Source: Leadbetterella sp. (GTDB lineage: Bacteria > Bacteroidota > Bacteroidia > Cytophagales > Spirosomataceae). Taken from it: DNA of 64,000 nt. The stretch spans positions 36,288 to 100,287 of the forward strand of contig JAHBUH010000016.1 of assembly GCA_019638185.1 (NCBI GenBank). The letters are read 5' to 3'. Below are positions 8,871 through 16,900 of the stretch, in pieces. Below the pieces are notes generated by a model. The model was not told where the DNA came from, made no database searches, and was given only the letters and a program-made list of their open reading frames with translations. Within the stretch, counting starts at the first letter, position 1, and each line of letters starts with the position of its first letter. The position numbers and the translations under genes are program-made.

Positions 8871-9530
8871 ATGATGATGACATTGACTGAAGAAAATTAC
8901 CTGAAAGCACTCTTTCACCTCAGTGTAGAAAATCCGGAAGTATCCGTGCTGGACCTCAGTAAAAGCCTGGATATTAAAATGCCTACCGTGAACAGCATGG
9001 TTAAAAAGCTGGCCTCCAAAGGGCAGGTCCGGTATGAAAAATACAAGCCCCTTCAGCTGACGGAAGAAGGCCGGCGGTCAGCCGGGCTCATCATCCGTAA
9101 GCACCGCCTCGTGGAAATGTTCCTGGTAGAAAAAATGGGCTTTGGCTGGGATGAGGTTCATGAAGTGGCCGAGCAGCTGGAGCACATCCGCTCGCCCAAG
9201 CTCTTCCGGAAGATCGATGAAATCCTGAACCATCCCAAAACCGACCCCCACGGCTCGCCCATCCCCGATGAAAAAGGGGAAATTGCCGTACAGAACTTTG
9301 TTACCCTTTCAGAAGGCAGCCCCGGTATTCTCTATCGTTTTATGGCCGTAGGCTCTTCCGATGACCGCTTCCTGCGGCAGATCGACCGCCTGGGATTCAA
9401 ACTCGGCGACACCATCCGCATCCTCGAAACCATGGATTTCGACCACTCCCAGCAGGTCATCATCAATGAACAAATCGCCCGGAGTTTCAGTCAGCAGATC
9501 AGCGCCAATATCCGCGTAGTCCCCGCTTAG
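8871..9530 (+). CDS. DtxR/MntR-family metal-dependent regulator
   Basis: About 219 residues from the ATG at 8871 (ATGs also at 8874 and 8877). The N-terminal winged helix contains TEENYLKALFHL and IKMPTVNSMVKKLASKG. The metal-binding/dimerisation helices follow (RKHRLVEMFLVEKMGF, EVAEQLEHI with the conserved Glu/His ligands). A C-terminal FeoA/SH3-like domain fills about residues 150-219. Such proteins repress metal uptake genes when bound to Mn2+ or Fe2+. No obvious target transporter is adjacent. It is divergent from the MDR/MaoC gene with a 47-bp intergenic gap. Confidence 0.9.
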   Translation: MMMTLTEENYLKALFHLSVENPEVSVLDLSKSLDIKMPTVNSMVKKLASKGQVRYEKYKPLQLTEEGRRSAGLIIRKHRLVEMFLVEKMGFGWDEVHEVAEQLEHIRSPKLFRKIDEILNHPKTDPHGSPIPDEKGEIAVQNFVTLSEGSPGILYRFMAVGSSDDRFLRQIDRLGFKLGDTIRILETMDFDHSQQVIINEQIARSFSQQISANIRVVPA

Positions 9531-9656
9531 TTTCCTGGCCAAAAGAGCCATTCCCCCTAATAAACTGGCTTCAAAACGTTTAATAATTTTCAGAATATTT
9601 TGAAAATTCAAAATATTTATATTTACTTTGAGGTAATTATTACGTGCTCATAAAAC

Positions 9657-10163
9657 ATGGAACTCAAAGAAGCCAGAGACAGGTTTATTCATACCTGGGG
9701 TACCCTATCTACGCAATGGGGCATAAACAGGACCATGTCTCAGATTCACGCCCTGCTTCTCCTTTCCGATAAAGCCCTTAATGCCGACGAGATCATGGAG
9801 GAGCTCCAGATTTCCCGCGGGAATGTGAACATGAACCTGCGCGACCTCATCAGCTGGGGCCTCATCTTCAAGCAGCTCATCCCCGGCGAGCGCAAAGAAT
9901 ACTTCGTAGCTGAAAAAGACATCTGGAAAGTTACCCGCCAGATCAGCCGGGAACGCCGGCGGCGGGAATTAACACCCCTCCTGGATGCCATGAACGACAT
10001 CCGGAACAGTATCAAAGATCAGGAAGAAGCCCGGGGCCTGCTTAAAATAGTGAACGATATCGATGCCGTGGCCTCCCTGGCTGACAGCACCCTGGAGCTT
10101 ATCTCCCGCGAAGAAAGCCAATGGCTGGTCAGCACCTTTGCCCGCCTCACTCAGAAAGGATAA
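9657..10163 (+). CDS. GbsR/MarR-family transcriptional regulator
   Basis: 168 residues with a MarR-like winged helix. The segment HALLLLSDKALNADEIMEELQISRGNVNMNLRDL is the typical GbsR-family recognition region (given here in outline; recognition helix SRGNVNMNLRDL), followed by the wing GERKEYF. The C-terminal third is helical and probably dimerises. GbsR homologues control osmoprotectant genes in Firmicutes; in Bacteroidota they are widespread and mostly uncharacterised, so the target is unknown. The upstream 125 bp are AT-rich with a near-match -7 (TTACTTTG). Confidence 0.85.
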   Translation: MELKEARDRFIHTWGTLSTQWGINRTMSQIHALLLLSDKALNADEIMEELQISRGNVNMNLRDLISWGLIFKQLIPGERKEYFVAEKDIWKVTRQISRERRRRELTPLLDAMNDIRNSIKDQEEARGLLKIVNDIDAVASLADSTLELISREESQWLVSTFARLTQKG

Positions 10164-10343
10164 GCCCGTTCTTTCACCGGATCACTGACACCTCCCTCAT
10201 TCTTAAAACCCGGATTTCCGGCCCGGGAAAGCGAAAACAGTAGAGCGAAATAAACACCTGCCGTATTTCCGACAGATAGATGGCCGTATTTGCTACAGGT
10301 CAATCCCGGTTTTCACATCTCCCGTATTTCCCGGAAAATAAAA

Positions 10344-10369
10344 AAAGGGCTCTCGTTGGAGAGCCCTTT
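10344..10369 (-). terminator. Rho-independent terminator of the secreted repeat protein gene
   Basis: An 11-bp perfect stem (AAAGGGCTCTC / GAGAGCCCTTT) with loop GTTG lies 20 bp beyond the minus-strand stop. On that strand it is followed by a T-rich run. Confidence 0.9.
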
Positions 10370-10389
10370 CCTGTTTATCTTCTGGTGAC

Positions 10390-11835
10390 TTAGAAACACT
10401 TGGTTCCTCCGTCAGCACAACATCTTCCGTAGATCTTGCTTACGCGCTTATATTGCTTTTTGGTCAGCGGGATATAAACTTTACCGTAGTCTCCTACCAT
10501 CACATCCTGCTTGGTAAACTCGCTGTTAATGGTCATCGGTACGGTGATAGCCTCGTTAGGATTCACGTTACCGGTATCACAAACCTCAATCACGTGCTCG
10601 ATCTTGCTGTTTCCTTTCAGGTTATATTGTACCTGTGAGTTAGCTGGAAGGGTATAAGAGCCCAGACATCTGTATTTATCAGCCGTTTCTCCTTTTTTCA
10701 GCTTACCTTCCTTGATATATCTTCCTATCACGGTTACTTCCTGGGTACTGCTTTTAGCAGATACATCGGCCACCTCACCTGTACCGGTCAGTGACAGGGT
10801 TTGTCTTACGCAGTTCTCTGTAGTAACCACTTTAGACAGGGCCGGTACGGGAGAACCTTCAGAGAAATTGCTCACTTTGTTAGCTACCAGTGTAGATCCT
10901 CCGGTAGAAGTAGCTACATCAGCAGGACATTCGCTGTACAGTTTTCTCATTCTCTTGTACTGCTTCTTAGTCAGAGGTACCTGCAGCGAACCGCCGTTTT
11001 CTCCACCTAAAGTCACATTAGAGGCTGCTATTTCATACTCCATCAGCACCGGCATATTCAGGCTGGTAGGGGCATTGGTACCGTAATCACATACCTGGAA
11101 TGGTCTTGAGTAATCTACTTTACCTTCCGCAGAAAGTTCATAAGTCAGTCGTACATTCACAGCCTGCTCACCGATACACAGTTTCTTATCATTATAGGTA
11201 CCAATGATAGGAAGTGTCTGGGTAGTGTTAATGACATCACCGGCTTTAACGCTTCCATCTCCCGCAAAAGACAGATCCTGTGTCTTACAAGGCACTTTCG
11301 GATCGGGGCAGATCTGCTCGTTAGGGTCAAAGAAAGCGTTACCACATTTTTTCATGATATAGGCATGACACTTCCCGTCTTTTGAAACAATTTTAAAAGT
11401 AGGAAACGGGTTCCCCAGGATAGACCACTTGTACTGATGGCCCCGGGAGTACCCACCCATCCAGCCTATCTTGCCTTTAGGAAGAATAGCCGGCGTAATT
11501 TTGTCTACAGTAAAGGAAGGGTCATTCAGACCGGAATATCCCAGTAACTTCAGGAAACGGTCCATCTCCTGGCGGCTTCCTTTCAGATTGCGGGTATGCA
11601 CCTTTTTCAGATGATCATACGCCGACTTTGAAGTGTGCTTAGGAATCTCCCCAAACTGAGGGCTGGTTCCCAGTCTTCTTAAAAGCACCGGTTTGCTTGA
11701 CGAGGCAGGGCCGAAAGCGTTAACAAGCTCTTCACAGCAAGGTTTGGTACTTTGCCCAAAACTCTCGAATGATAAAGCCCCAATTAGAAGTGCTACCGCC
11801 TGAATTGTGACAAAACTTAATAATCTCTTTTTCAT
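10390..11835 (-). CDS. Secreted protein with two tandem repeats, function unknown
   Basis: 481 residues from the ATG at 11835, which opens a clear signal peptide (MKKRLLSFVTIQAVALLIGA, cleavage near FGQ). I do not recognise the family. The N-terminal part is rich in His, Lys and Cys (GGYSRGHQYKWS; several Cys near residues 150-180). The rest holds two related blocks of about 130 residues, each with a Cys near the start, a VCD motif and the end motif LTKKQYKRxxKxYxxC. Conserved cysteines suggest disulphides and an extracellular or outer-membrane location. It is flanked by its own promoter and a strong terminator, so it is a single-gene unit. Confidence 0.75.
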   Translation of the reverse strand: MKKRLLSFVTIQAVALLIGALSFESFGQSTKPCCEELVNAFGPASSSKPVLLRRLGTSPQFGEIPKHTSKSAYDHLKKVHTRNLKGSRQEMDRFLKLLGYSGLNDPSFTVDKITPAILPKGKIGWMGGYSRGHQYKWSILGNPFPTFKIVSKDGKCHAYIMKKCGNAFFDPNEQICPDPKVPCKTQDLSFAGDGSVKAGDVINTTQTLPIIGTYNDKKLCIGEQAVNVRLTYELSAEGKVDYSRPFQVCDYGTNAPTSLNMPVLMEYEIAASNVTLGGENGGSLQVPLTKKQYKRMRKLYSECPADVATSTGGSTLVANKVSNFSEGSPVPALSKVVTTENCVRQTLSLTGTGEVADVSAKSSTQEVTVIGRYIKEGKLKKGETADKYRCLGSYTLPANSQVQYNLKGNSKIEHVIEVCDTGNVNPNEAITVPMTINSEFTKQDVMVGDYGKVYIPLTKKQYKRVSKIYGRCCADGGTKCF

Positions 11836-11892
11836 TGTGAGAAATTTTATTCCTGTAACTTGATTTAATTTACTAATAAACAAAACTCAAGA

Positions 11893-11900
11893 CAAAGGTA
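11893..11900 (-). promoter_or_regulatory. -7 box (TACCTTTG) for the secreted repeat protein
   Basis: TACCTTTG on the minus strand fits TAnnTTTG, about 58 bp upstream of the start. TTTG lies 16 bp further upstream (11917-11920), slightly closer than the usual -33 spacing; that same TTTG is part of a second -7-like box, TACATTTG. Confidence 0.6.
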
Positions 11901-12009
11901 GTGTCTTTTCGCAATGCAAATGTAATTTTTTTTGGCAGAGATTTAAAAAAATAAACACAGTTATTTTGTTTTTTCCGGTCAAAACTAACATTCTTTTGGT
12001 TTTAGAAAG

Positions 12010-12017
12010 TAATTTTG
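12010..12017 (+). promoter_or_regulatory. -7 box (TAATTTTG) for the PfkB kinase gene
   Basis: TAATTTTG matches the TAnnTTTG consensus 19 bp before the ATG at 12037. A well-placed -33 TTG is not evident. Confidence 0.5.
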
Positions 12018-12036
12018 CTTCAAAAAATACATATAA

Positions 12037-12954
12037 ATGAGTCTTTTAACCGTAGGTTCTGTAGCCTTTGATAAATTGGAAACCCCTTTTGGAAGTACTG
12101 ATAAAATAGTAGGCGGAGCCGCTACCTTTATCACCCTCACGGCTTCCTATTTCGCCACAAAAAATAACCTGGTAGGAATAGTAGGGAATGATTTCCCCGC
12201 CGAAATGATGGAGACCTTCAAAAAACACGGCATCAATACCGAAGGCCTGGCCGTGGATCCTGACGGCAAAACCTTCTTCTGGCACGGCCGTTACCACCAG
12301 GATATGAACCACCGGGATACCCTGGATACCCAACTGGGCGTATTCGAGAACTGGGAGCCGGTCATCCCCGAATCTTACCAGGACGCCACTTACCTCATGC
12401 TGGGAAACCTGGTACCCATGATCCAGTACCAGACGCTTAAAAAATTACGCACCCGTCCTAAATTCGTCATGCTGGACACCATGAACCTCTGGATGGACAT
12501 CATGATGGATGACCTGAAGATGGTGCTAAAGGAGATAGACTGCCTGACCATTAACGACTCGGAGGCCCGCCAGCTTTCCGGCGAATATTCTTTGAAGAAG
12601 GCCGCCAAAAAGATCCTGACCATGGGTCCCAAATCACTGGTGATTAAAAAAGGGGAGCACGGTGCGCTGCTTTTCCAGGCCGACAAGGTCTTTTTCTGCC
12701 CTGCCCTGCCCCTGGAAGACGTCTTTGACCCTACCGGAGCCGGAGATACCTTTGCCGGCGGCTTCATAGGCTACCTGGCCCAAACCGATGACATCAGCTT
12801 CGATAACCTGAAGCGCGCCGTGATCTACGGTTCCGCCATGGCCTCCTTCTGCGTGGAGAAATTCGGAACGGAAAGAATGCAATACCTCACCAAAGAGGAA
12901 ATCGTAGGCCGGGTGCGGGAGTTCCTGAGCCTCTCCAGCGTAGAGCTGCCGTAA
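12037..12954 (+). CDS. PfkB-family carbohydrate/nucleoside kinase
   Basis: 305 residues of the ribokinase/PfkB fold. The N-terminal GGAATFITLTASYFA corresponds to the substrate-binding PfkB region. The C-terminal signature DPTGAGDTFAGGFIGYLA contains the catalytic Asp and the anion hole. It transfers phosphate from ATP to a sugar or nucleoside hydroxyl in the cytoplasm; the exact substrate cannot be read. The gene has its own promoter-like box and a terminator shared with the converging gene. Confidence 0.88.
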   Translation: MSLLTVGSVAFDKLETPFGSTDKIVGGAATFITLTASYFATKNNLVGIVGNDFPAEMMETFKKHGINTEGLAVDPDGKTFFWHGRYHQDMNHRDTLDTQLGVFENWEPVIPESYQDATYLMLGNLVPMIQYQTLKKLRTRPKFVMLDTMNLWMDIMMDDLKMVLKEIDCLTINDSEARQLSGEYSLKKAAKKILTMGPKSLVIKKGEHGALLFQADKVFFCPALPLEDVFDPTGAGDTFAGGFIGYLAQTDDISFDNLKRAVIYGSAMASFCVEKFGTERMQYLTKEEIVGRVREFLSLSSVELP

Positions 12955-12970
12955 AACCTCACGTATATAT

Positions 12971-13006
12971 AAGGAATAAGCGGGTGGTAACAGCCGCTTA
13001 TTCCTT
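12971..13006. terminator. Bidirectional hairpin between pfkB-type and L,D-transpeptidase genes
   Basis: A perfect 13-bp stem (AAGGAATAAGCGG / CCGCTTATTCCTT) with a 10-nt loop. The right arm includes the stop codon (12998-13000) of the minus-strand gene, so the hairpin overlaps its coding end. It probably terminates the plus-strand kinase and possibly both directions. Confidence 0.75.
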
Positions 13007-13612
13007 TCCTCCTTTAAACAGGACCAGGAGACTTTTGTTGGGTTGTTTCCGGATCAGGGAATCCAGGTAGATCAATGTCTTATCGGAGACCGTAGGGCAC
13101 CCCTCACTCTGGATAATGGTCTTCGGGTAAATCTCCTCATCCGGAATCCCATACCACGAGTGCAGCACCACCACCCTTTTTTCCAGGTTACTGTTAGACG
13201 GCTCCAATCCTTTCAGCCAATACTTCTTTTTGATTCCCCACCGGCTGGCATCCCGGCGCCCCGTCACCGCCAGCCCCAGGCTCGAAGCCCCGGAACCCGT
13301 CTTATTACTGAAGCCTTTAGGCACCCCTTCTGCTTCCCCCAACCCGTACCCGTGCGCCGCCAGAAATGAATACACCACCTTCCCCGTTTTAAGATCAAGT
13401 AAAAAACCCCTCTTTTTCCCGCTATGAATGGTGTAATCGATGATCAGGCCATAACGGGTATTATACTTTCCCGCTTTTGCCTTCTCATTTAAAAGCGTAA
13501 TTTCCTCTTTATACCCTTCTTCTAGTGATTGCGCTTGTAATGGAAAGTACGCGGATAGTAACGGGATAAAGAGCAGGCACAGCTTCCATGTAATATTTCT
13601 AGTCCTCATCAT
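12998..13612 (-). CDS. Secreted murein L,D-transpeptidase catalytic domain protein
   Basis: 204 residues with an N-terminal signal peptide (LCLLFIPLLSAYFPLQAQ). The catalytic segment is of the L,D-transpeptidase family typical of Bacteroidota (LDLKTGKVVYSF, SSLGLAVTG, VLHSWYGIP), with the nucleophile Cys in QSEGCPTVS. Such enzymes make 3-3 peptidoglycan crosslinks or trim stem peptides in the periplasm. It starts 8 bp after the chimeric immunity-like gene and is the last gene of the minus-strand run that begins with the amidase toxin, so co-transcription is likely. Whether it protects the wall from that amidase is speculation. Confidence 0.8.
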   Translation of the reverse strand: MMRTRNITWKLCLLFIPLLSAYFPLQAQSLEEGYKEEITLLNEKAKAGKYNTRYGLIIDYTIHSGKKRGFLLDLKTGKVVYSFLAAHGYGLGEAEGVPKGFSNKTGSGASSLGLAVTGRRDASRWGIKKKYWLKGLEPSNSNLEKRVVVLHSWYGIPDEEIYPKTIIQSEGCPTVSDKTLIYLDSLIRKQPNKSLLVLFKGGKE

Positions 13613-13620
13613 CCTACATT

Positions 13621-14166
13621 TTAATTTGTTTTAGGATTTTGAGCCTGATCTTCATCTATAAATTCCCACTTCCCTCTTAACTGCCTCCTGTACATTTTTT
13701 TAGCCATAGAATTTACTTCCCTGCTGTAAAAAGCATACTGAGCGCAGTGACTGGTAAGAGGTCTTCTCCCTTCATAATCTTCGTATTCATAAGGTAATAT
13801 TTTATACGAATACGCTTCCCCCACCTCAAAAGCCTTCGTCGTCTCTGTATGGTGCAAAATAGCCACCTCCCGGGCCAGTCCCAGGTCTCCGGCATCCCTC
13901 AGGAATCTGTCAAAATCTCCTTTTGTCCCTTCGTTTAAACAGCCATGAAAAACAGCTATTTTAAATGCCCGGATATAGTCCTTTTTTGGGGCCCCGATTC
14001 CCTTTTGAGATGACGTACATGCGCAGGCCCATAGAGTCAGTATCCCGACAATCACCAATTTAAATTCCTCCACATACACCTTTTTAAACCGTTTTTGCGA
14101 AGTGCTGAGGCACGAAACGCTCATAGAAGATAAAACAGTTAATAAAAGGAGGTACTTTATATTCAT
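13621..14166 (-). CDS. Chimeric Tai4-like immunity lipoprotein with two leaders
   Basis: 181 residues from the ATG at 14166. Residues 1-38 are a lipoprotein leader and early mature part close to the immunity gene at 17331-17747 (CLSTSQKRFKKVYVEEFKLV against CFSIPQKRFKEAYIEEFKLV). Immediately after comes a second complete leader with its own lipobox (IVGILTLWACACTSSQ) lacking a Met. The remainder resembles Tai4-type periplasmic immunity proteins: AVFHGCL near the front and HCAQYAFYSREVNSMAKKMY near the end. It looks like the 5' end of one immunity gene joined in frame to another. Two lipid-anchor signals in one protein is abnormal; it may be functional or a product of decay. Confidence 0.6.
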   Translation of the reverse strand: MNIKYLLLLTVLSSMSVSCLSTSQKRFKKVYVEEFKLVIVGILTLWACACTSSQKGIGAPKKDYIRAFKIAVFHGCLNEGTKGDFDRFLRDAGDLGLAREVAILHHTETTKAFEVGEAYSYKILPYEYEDYEGRRPLTSHCAQYAFYSREVNSMAKKMYRRQLRGKWEFIDEDQAQNPKTN

Positions 14167-14208
14167 AGGACGAAATTTTGTCAGAATATGTCTTTCCTGC
14201 ATGGGTCA

Positions 14209-14595
14209 TTAAAAGAGCGTATGATCTTTATATTCCAGCTCCAGCTTACCCTTCACATTGGGCTTAAAGGTGAATACGCTAACATCTCCTATCTCTCCAT
14301 AATAAATAAATGTAGTACTGCTGTCTACCTTACCTACTACCTTAAGTGGAAGAACCAGGCCTGACTTTACCATAACGGTATCGCTTACGTATCCTTTGAC
14401 CTTTACACTTACAGATCCCGTTCGCAGGTATTTCCGGAATCCCTTCGCCGGTGGAACATCATACGTTAACAGCTTCGAAAAATCTTCAATGACCACCACC
14501 TCACCCCTGTTACTGCATCGTATTGCGATTACTGTAAGGATAAAAAACACTAAAACACTAATACGTCGTATATTCTTCTTTACTAAAAAATTCAT
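14209..14595 (-). CDS. Small lipoprotein, duplicate copy 1 (beta-rich, unknown)
   Basis: 128 residues with a hydrophobic leader ending in a lipobox-like IAIRC, then an all-beta-looking mature part (VSVKVKGYVSDTVMV, STTFIYYGEIGDVSVF). I do not recognise a family. It is about 90% identical to the protein at 16420-16806. Its position inside the toxin/immunity run, always after the 146-residue Tai4-like gene, suggests an accessory or immunity role (inference). Confidence 0.65.
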   Translation of the reverse strand: MNFLVKKNIRRISVLVFFILTVIAIRCSNRGEVVVIEDFSKLLTYDVPPAKGFRKYLRTGSVSVKVKGYVSDTVMVKSGLVLPLKVVGKVDSSTTFIYYGEIGDVSVFTFKPNVKGKLELEYKDHTLF

Positions 14596-14682
14596 TGATT
14601 GGTTGGGATTAATTCTGAATCTTCATTTGCTACATATTCATACCAATATTTACTCCTAAATCCCTTTCCGCGACAACTCAGG

Positions 14683-15123
14683 CTATTCCTGTTTCCTCGA
14701 CTCCTTATGCTTTCTTCGCGCAAGTCTCTCCAAATCCCGGCTTGCATAGTAATTCAGACAGGTAAATGAAATATAGTTTTTCCCTTCAAACCACTCCTCC
14801 TCTCCGATATCTATTTTTATATAGGGAGGCGGCGTCTTTTCTATAACCGCCTTACCCCTGGCCCTGGCATCATCTATATACTTAAATCCTATCTCAGAAT
14901 TGGGATAAAATAAATCCTTACGTCTCAGAATAACCCTTAAGCTATCATTTCCGACTCCCCCTTTGATACACCCATAAAAAGCTTCATATTTATAGGAATC
15001 TATCCAGGATTGTTTTTCATTTTTTAACTGAACATAAGAAAACCTATCCTTGTATAAATTACAGGAACTGCAATAAAGGGAAATAACCACGATGACACAA
15101 TATGTGACTGTTCTATTTAACAT
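14683..15123 (-). CDS. Tai4-like immunity lipoprotein, duplicate copy 1
   Basis: 146 residues. A leader ends at LYCSSC (lipobox-like). The mature part has the outline of Tai4 amidase-immunity proteins: an early helix ending YGCI, helical middle, and a C-terminal TCLNYYASRDLERLARRKH helix, with two cysteines likely joined by a disulphide. It is about 93% identical to 16901-17338; differences concentrate in the leader. Tai4 proteins bind and block Tae4 amidases in the periplasm. Assignment is by motif layout, not by database search. Confidence 0.6.
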   Translation of the reverse strand: MLNRTVTYCVIVVISLYCSSCNLYKDRFSYVQLKNEKQSWIDSYKYEAFYGCIKGGVGNDSLRVILRRKDLFYPNSEIGFKYIDDARARGKAVIEKTPPPYIKIDIGEEEWFEGKNYISFTCLNYYASRDLERLARRKHKESRKQE

Positions 15124-15190
15124 TGTAAAACTTTTCCCTTCTATACCTTCTTGTAGCCAACCTTTGTACCCGCTTGCCTGTACCCAAACC
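15117..15190 (-). pseudogene. Decayed 3' end of a Tai4-like immunity gene
   Basis: About 75 bp just upstream of the 146-residue gene align with the last codons of the immunity gene at 17331-17747 (for example AAAGGTTGGCTA against AAAGGTTAGCG), with substitutions and small indels that break the frame. It occupies the same place relative to its downstream neighbour as the intact gene does in the other copy, so it is probably what remains of a third immunity gene. Confidence 0.55.
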
Positions 15191-15203
15191 TTAAATGCAC
15201 TTG

Positions 15204-15824
15204 TTAGTAATGAGCATCATTATACGGTTCCCAGCCAATTTCCTTTTTTATTTCCTCAAATGTATAATTCCCTAGTTTGATTACCTTCCCATGATTATTA
15301 ATATATCCATGCAGGCATTCTACTACTATTCTATAACCTTGTTTATCACGATACGGCCGGATTTTTTTGCAATCTTCAACAATGATCGCTTTCCCCGCAT
15401 GAAAGTGGGTGACAAATGTAAATTGCGGAGCAATCACGATTTCCCCACACTCATTAGCAAAACCTATTTTCCCATTCTCTCCAACCACCCTGATCCTGTT
15501 CTCGATTAACATATCGGGCCACGGCTCACCCTCTAGTATGTTGAAAACTTCGAACAAAGGTTTTTCGTGGTAATCAATAGCCATCCAGCCCTTATACCCT
15601 TTTATCGCAAAGACAGCGAAATGGGCATTTTCATGAAGCGTCAGACTACCTGTGTATTTTTCAGGATCGAGTTTCTTAAATTCACCGTCCTTCTTTACCA
15701 AAGTATAGGTCTGGGTAGCCGTATCACCTACCATTGTAAAGGTTTCCGAGTTACATTGCGATAGCGCCTCAGTAATAGGGAACAAAAGAATAACAACACT
15801 ATAGACCCGCCAGAACTTATTCAT
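15204..15824 (-). CDS. Secreted protein with WG-type repeats, unknown function
   Basis: 206 residues with a signal peptide (VYSVVILLFPITEALSQ). The middle contains WG/KWG-repeat-like pieces: GYKGWMAID, GKIGFANECGEIVIAPQF and HGYINNHGKVI. WG-repeat proteins are common in Bacteroidota and of unclear function. Its start overlaps the end of the 164-residue gene by 4 bp, so the pair is translationally coupled. It sits between the two duplicated immunity blocks. A role as an additional immunity or accessory protein is possible but unproven. Confidence 0.6.
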   Translation of the reverse strand: MNKFWRVYSVVILLFPITEALSQCNSETFTMVGDTATQTYTLVKKDGEFKKLDPEKYTGSLTLHENAHFAVFAIKGYKGWMAIDYHEKPLFEVFNILEGEPWPDMLIENRIRVVGENGKIGFANECGEIVIAPQFTFVTHFHAGKAIIVEDCKKIRPYRDKQGYRIVVECLHGYINNHGKVIKLGNYTFEEIKKEIGWEPYNDAHY

Positions 15825-16315
15825 TGACCTATAATTTCACACACTTCCCGGGGAGATTTACCCAAAAACATTCCCTCAATTTTATTCAGAACATTATAAT
15901 CATAGTATCCGTTATTTTGCTGCCTGGTCTTTTCATATAGCCCGGTATAATCTCTGTCCGAAATCACATACATATGACTGTCAATTAATTTCGTGGTCCC
16001 CTGAACCTTCGAAGCAAAGGCAAGAAAAAATTCCTCCCGCTTCTCCTGAGTGTTCACATCTTCAGGGAGAGTCAAAGGAAAAAATACTCTGTGATTCCCT
16101 TTTTGCCTACACTCCTTTACTGCCTTCTCATATTCAGGGCTCTCATTGAGAATTACATAAAATTTAGCAGCAGGTCGCTTACCCGCGAAAATCTTGGAAT
16201 AAGATATTGTCCGGCCCTCTCCAAATTCAAAAAACTCCTTTATTATCTGGGCATCGGCATACAAAGCGTAGCTCCATGTTACTGCAAAAACAAGCCATTT
16301 TTTAAATGTACCCAT
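15821..16315 (-). CDS. Secreted protein of unknown function
   Basis: 164 residues with a signal peptide (WLVFAVTWSYALYADAQ). The mature part is mixed alpha/beta (AKFYVILNESPEYEKAV, HMYVISDRDYTGLY) and I recognise no family. It overlaps the following WG-repeat gene by 4 bp. Together they form a unique block inserted between duplicated copies, in the toxin/immunity run. Confidence 0.6.
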   Translation of the reverse strand: MGTFKKWLVFAVTWSYALYADAQIIKEFFEFGEGRTISYSKIFAGKRPAAKFYVILNESPEYEKAVKECRQKGNHRVFFPLTLPEDVNTQEKREEFFLAFASKVQGTTKLIDSHMYVISDRDYTGLYEKTRQQNNGYYDYNVLNKIEGMFLGKSPREVCEIIGQ

Positions 16316-16419
16316 TACGTATTTTAGTTAAAATCCCTCCCTCACTCCTATCCGGGAATGCCGGGAATCCAAGTACTGGCTGGGAAAATGAGACCTGTTG
16401 TTCTATCCTATACGGGCCA

Positions 16420-16806
16420 TTAAAAGATCGTATGATCTTTATATTCCAGCTCCAACTTACCCTTCACATTCGTTTTAGAGGAGTATACACTAACATCTCC
16501 TATCTCTCCATAATAAATAAATGTAGTACTGCTGTCTACCTTACCTACTACCTTAAGTGGAAGAACCAGGCCTGATATTACCATAACGGTATCGCTTACG
16601 TATCCTTTGACCTTTACACTTACAGATCCCGTTCGCAGGTATTTCCGGAATCTCTTCGCTGGTGGAACATCATACGTTAACAGCTTCGAAAAATCTTCAA
16701 TGACCACCACCTCACCCTTGTTACTGCATCGTATAGCGATTACTGTAAGGATAAAAAGCATTAAAACACTGATCCACCGTATATTCTTTTTTGCTAAAAA
16801 ACTCAT
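16420..16806 (-). CDS. Small lipoprotein, duplicate copy 2 (beta-rich, unknown)
   Basis: 128 residues, the toxin-proximal paralogue of 14209-14595, with the same lipobox-like IAIRC and the same core. Differences cluster in the leader and around residues 107-111 (VYSSKT against VFTFKP). The family is unknown. It follows the Tai4-like gene after 94 bp on the same strand. Confidence 0.65.
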   Translation of the reverse strand: MSFLAKKNIRWISVLMLFILTVIAIRCSNKGEVVVIEDFSKLLTYDVPPAKRFRKYLRTGSVSVKVKGYVSDTVMVISGLVLPLKVVGKVDSSTTFIYYGEIGDVSVYSSKTNVKGKLELEYKDHTIF

Positions 16807-16900
16807 TGATTGGTTGGGCTTAGTTCTGAATCTTCATTTGCTGCATATTCATACCATTCGGGAATATTTACCCCTAAATCCCTTTCCGCGACAACTCAGG

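Larger units (their letters stand above)
14205..15190. repeat. Segmental duplication, distal copy
   Basis: This stretch matches 16416-17410 through coding and intergenic sequence, including the shared CATTGATTGGTTGGG upstream of the 128-residue gene. By hand, the encoded proteins differ at about 13 of 128 and about 10 of 145 positions. The offset between copies is 2211-2218 bp. The match fades at both ends. Confidence 0.85.

Noticed and set aside
10255-10335. Three CCGTATTT(C/G)C-like motifs downstream of the GbsR-family gene, possibly operators
   Set aside because: Spacing is irregular, the context is not a promoter for either flanking gene, and the motif is too short to support a site.
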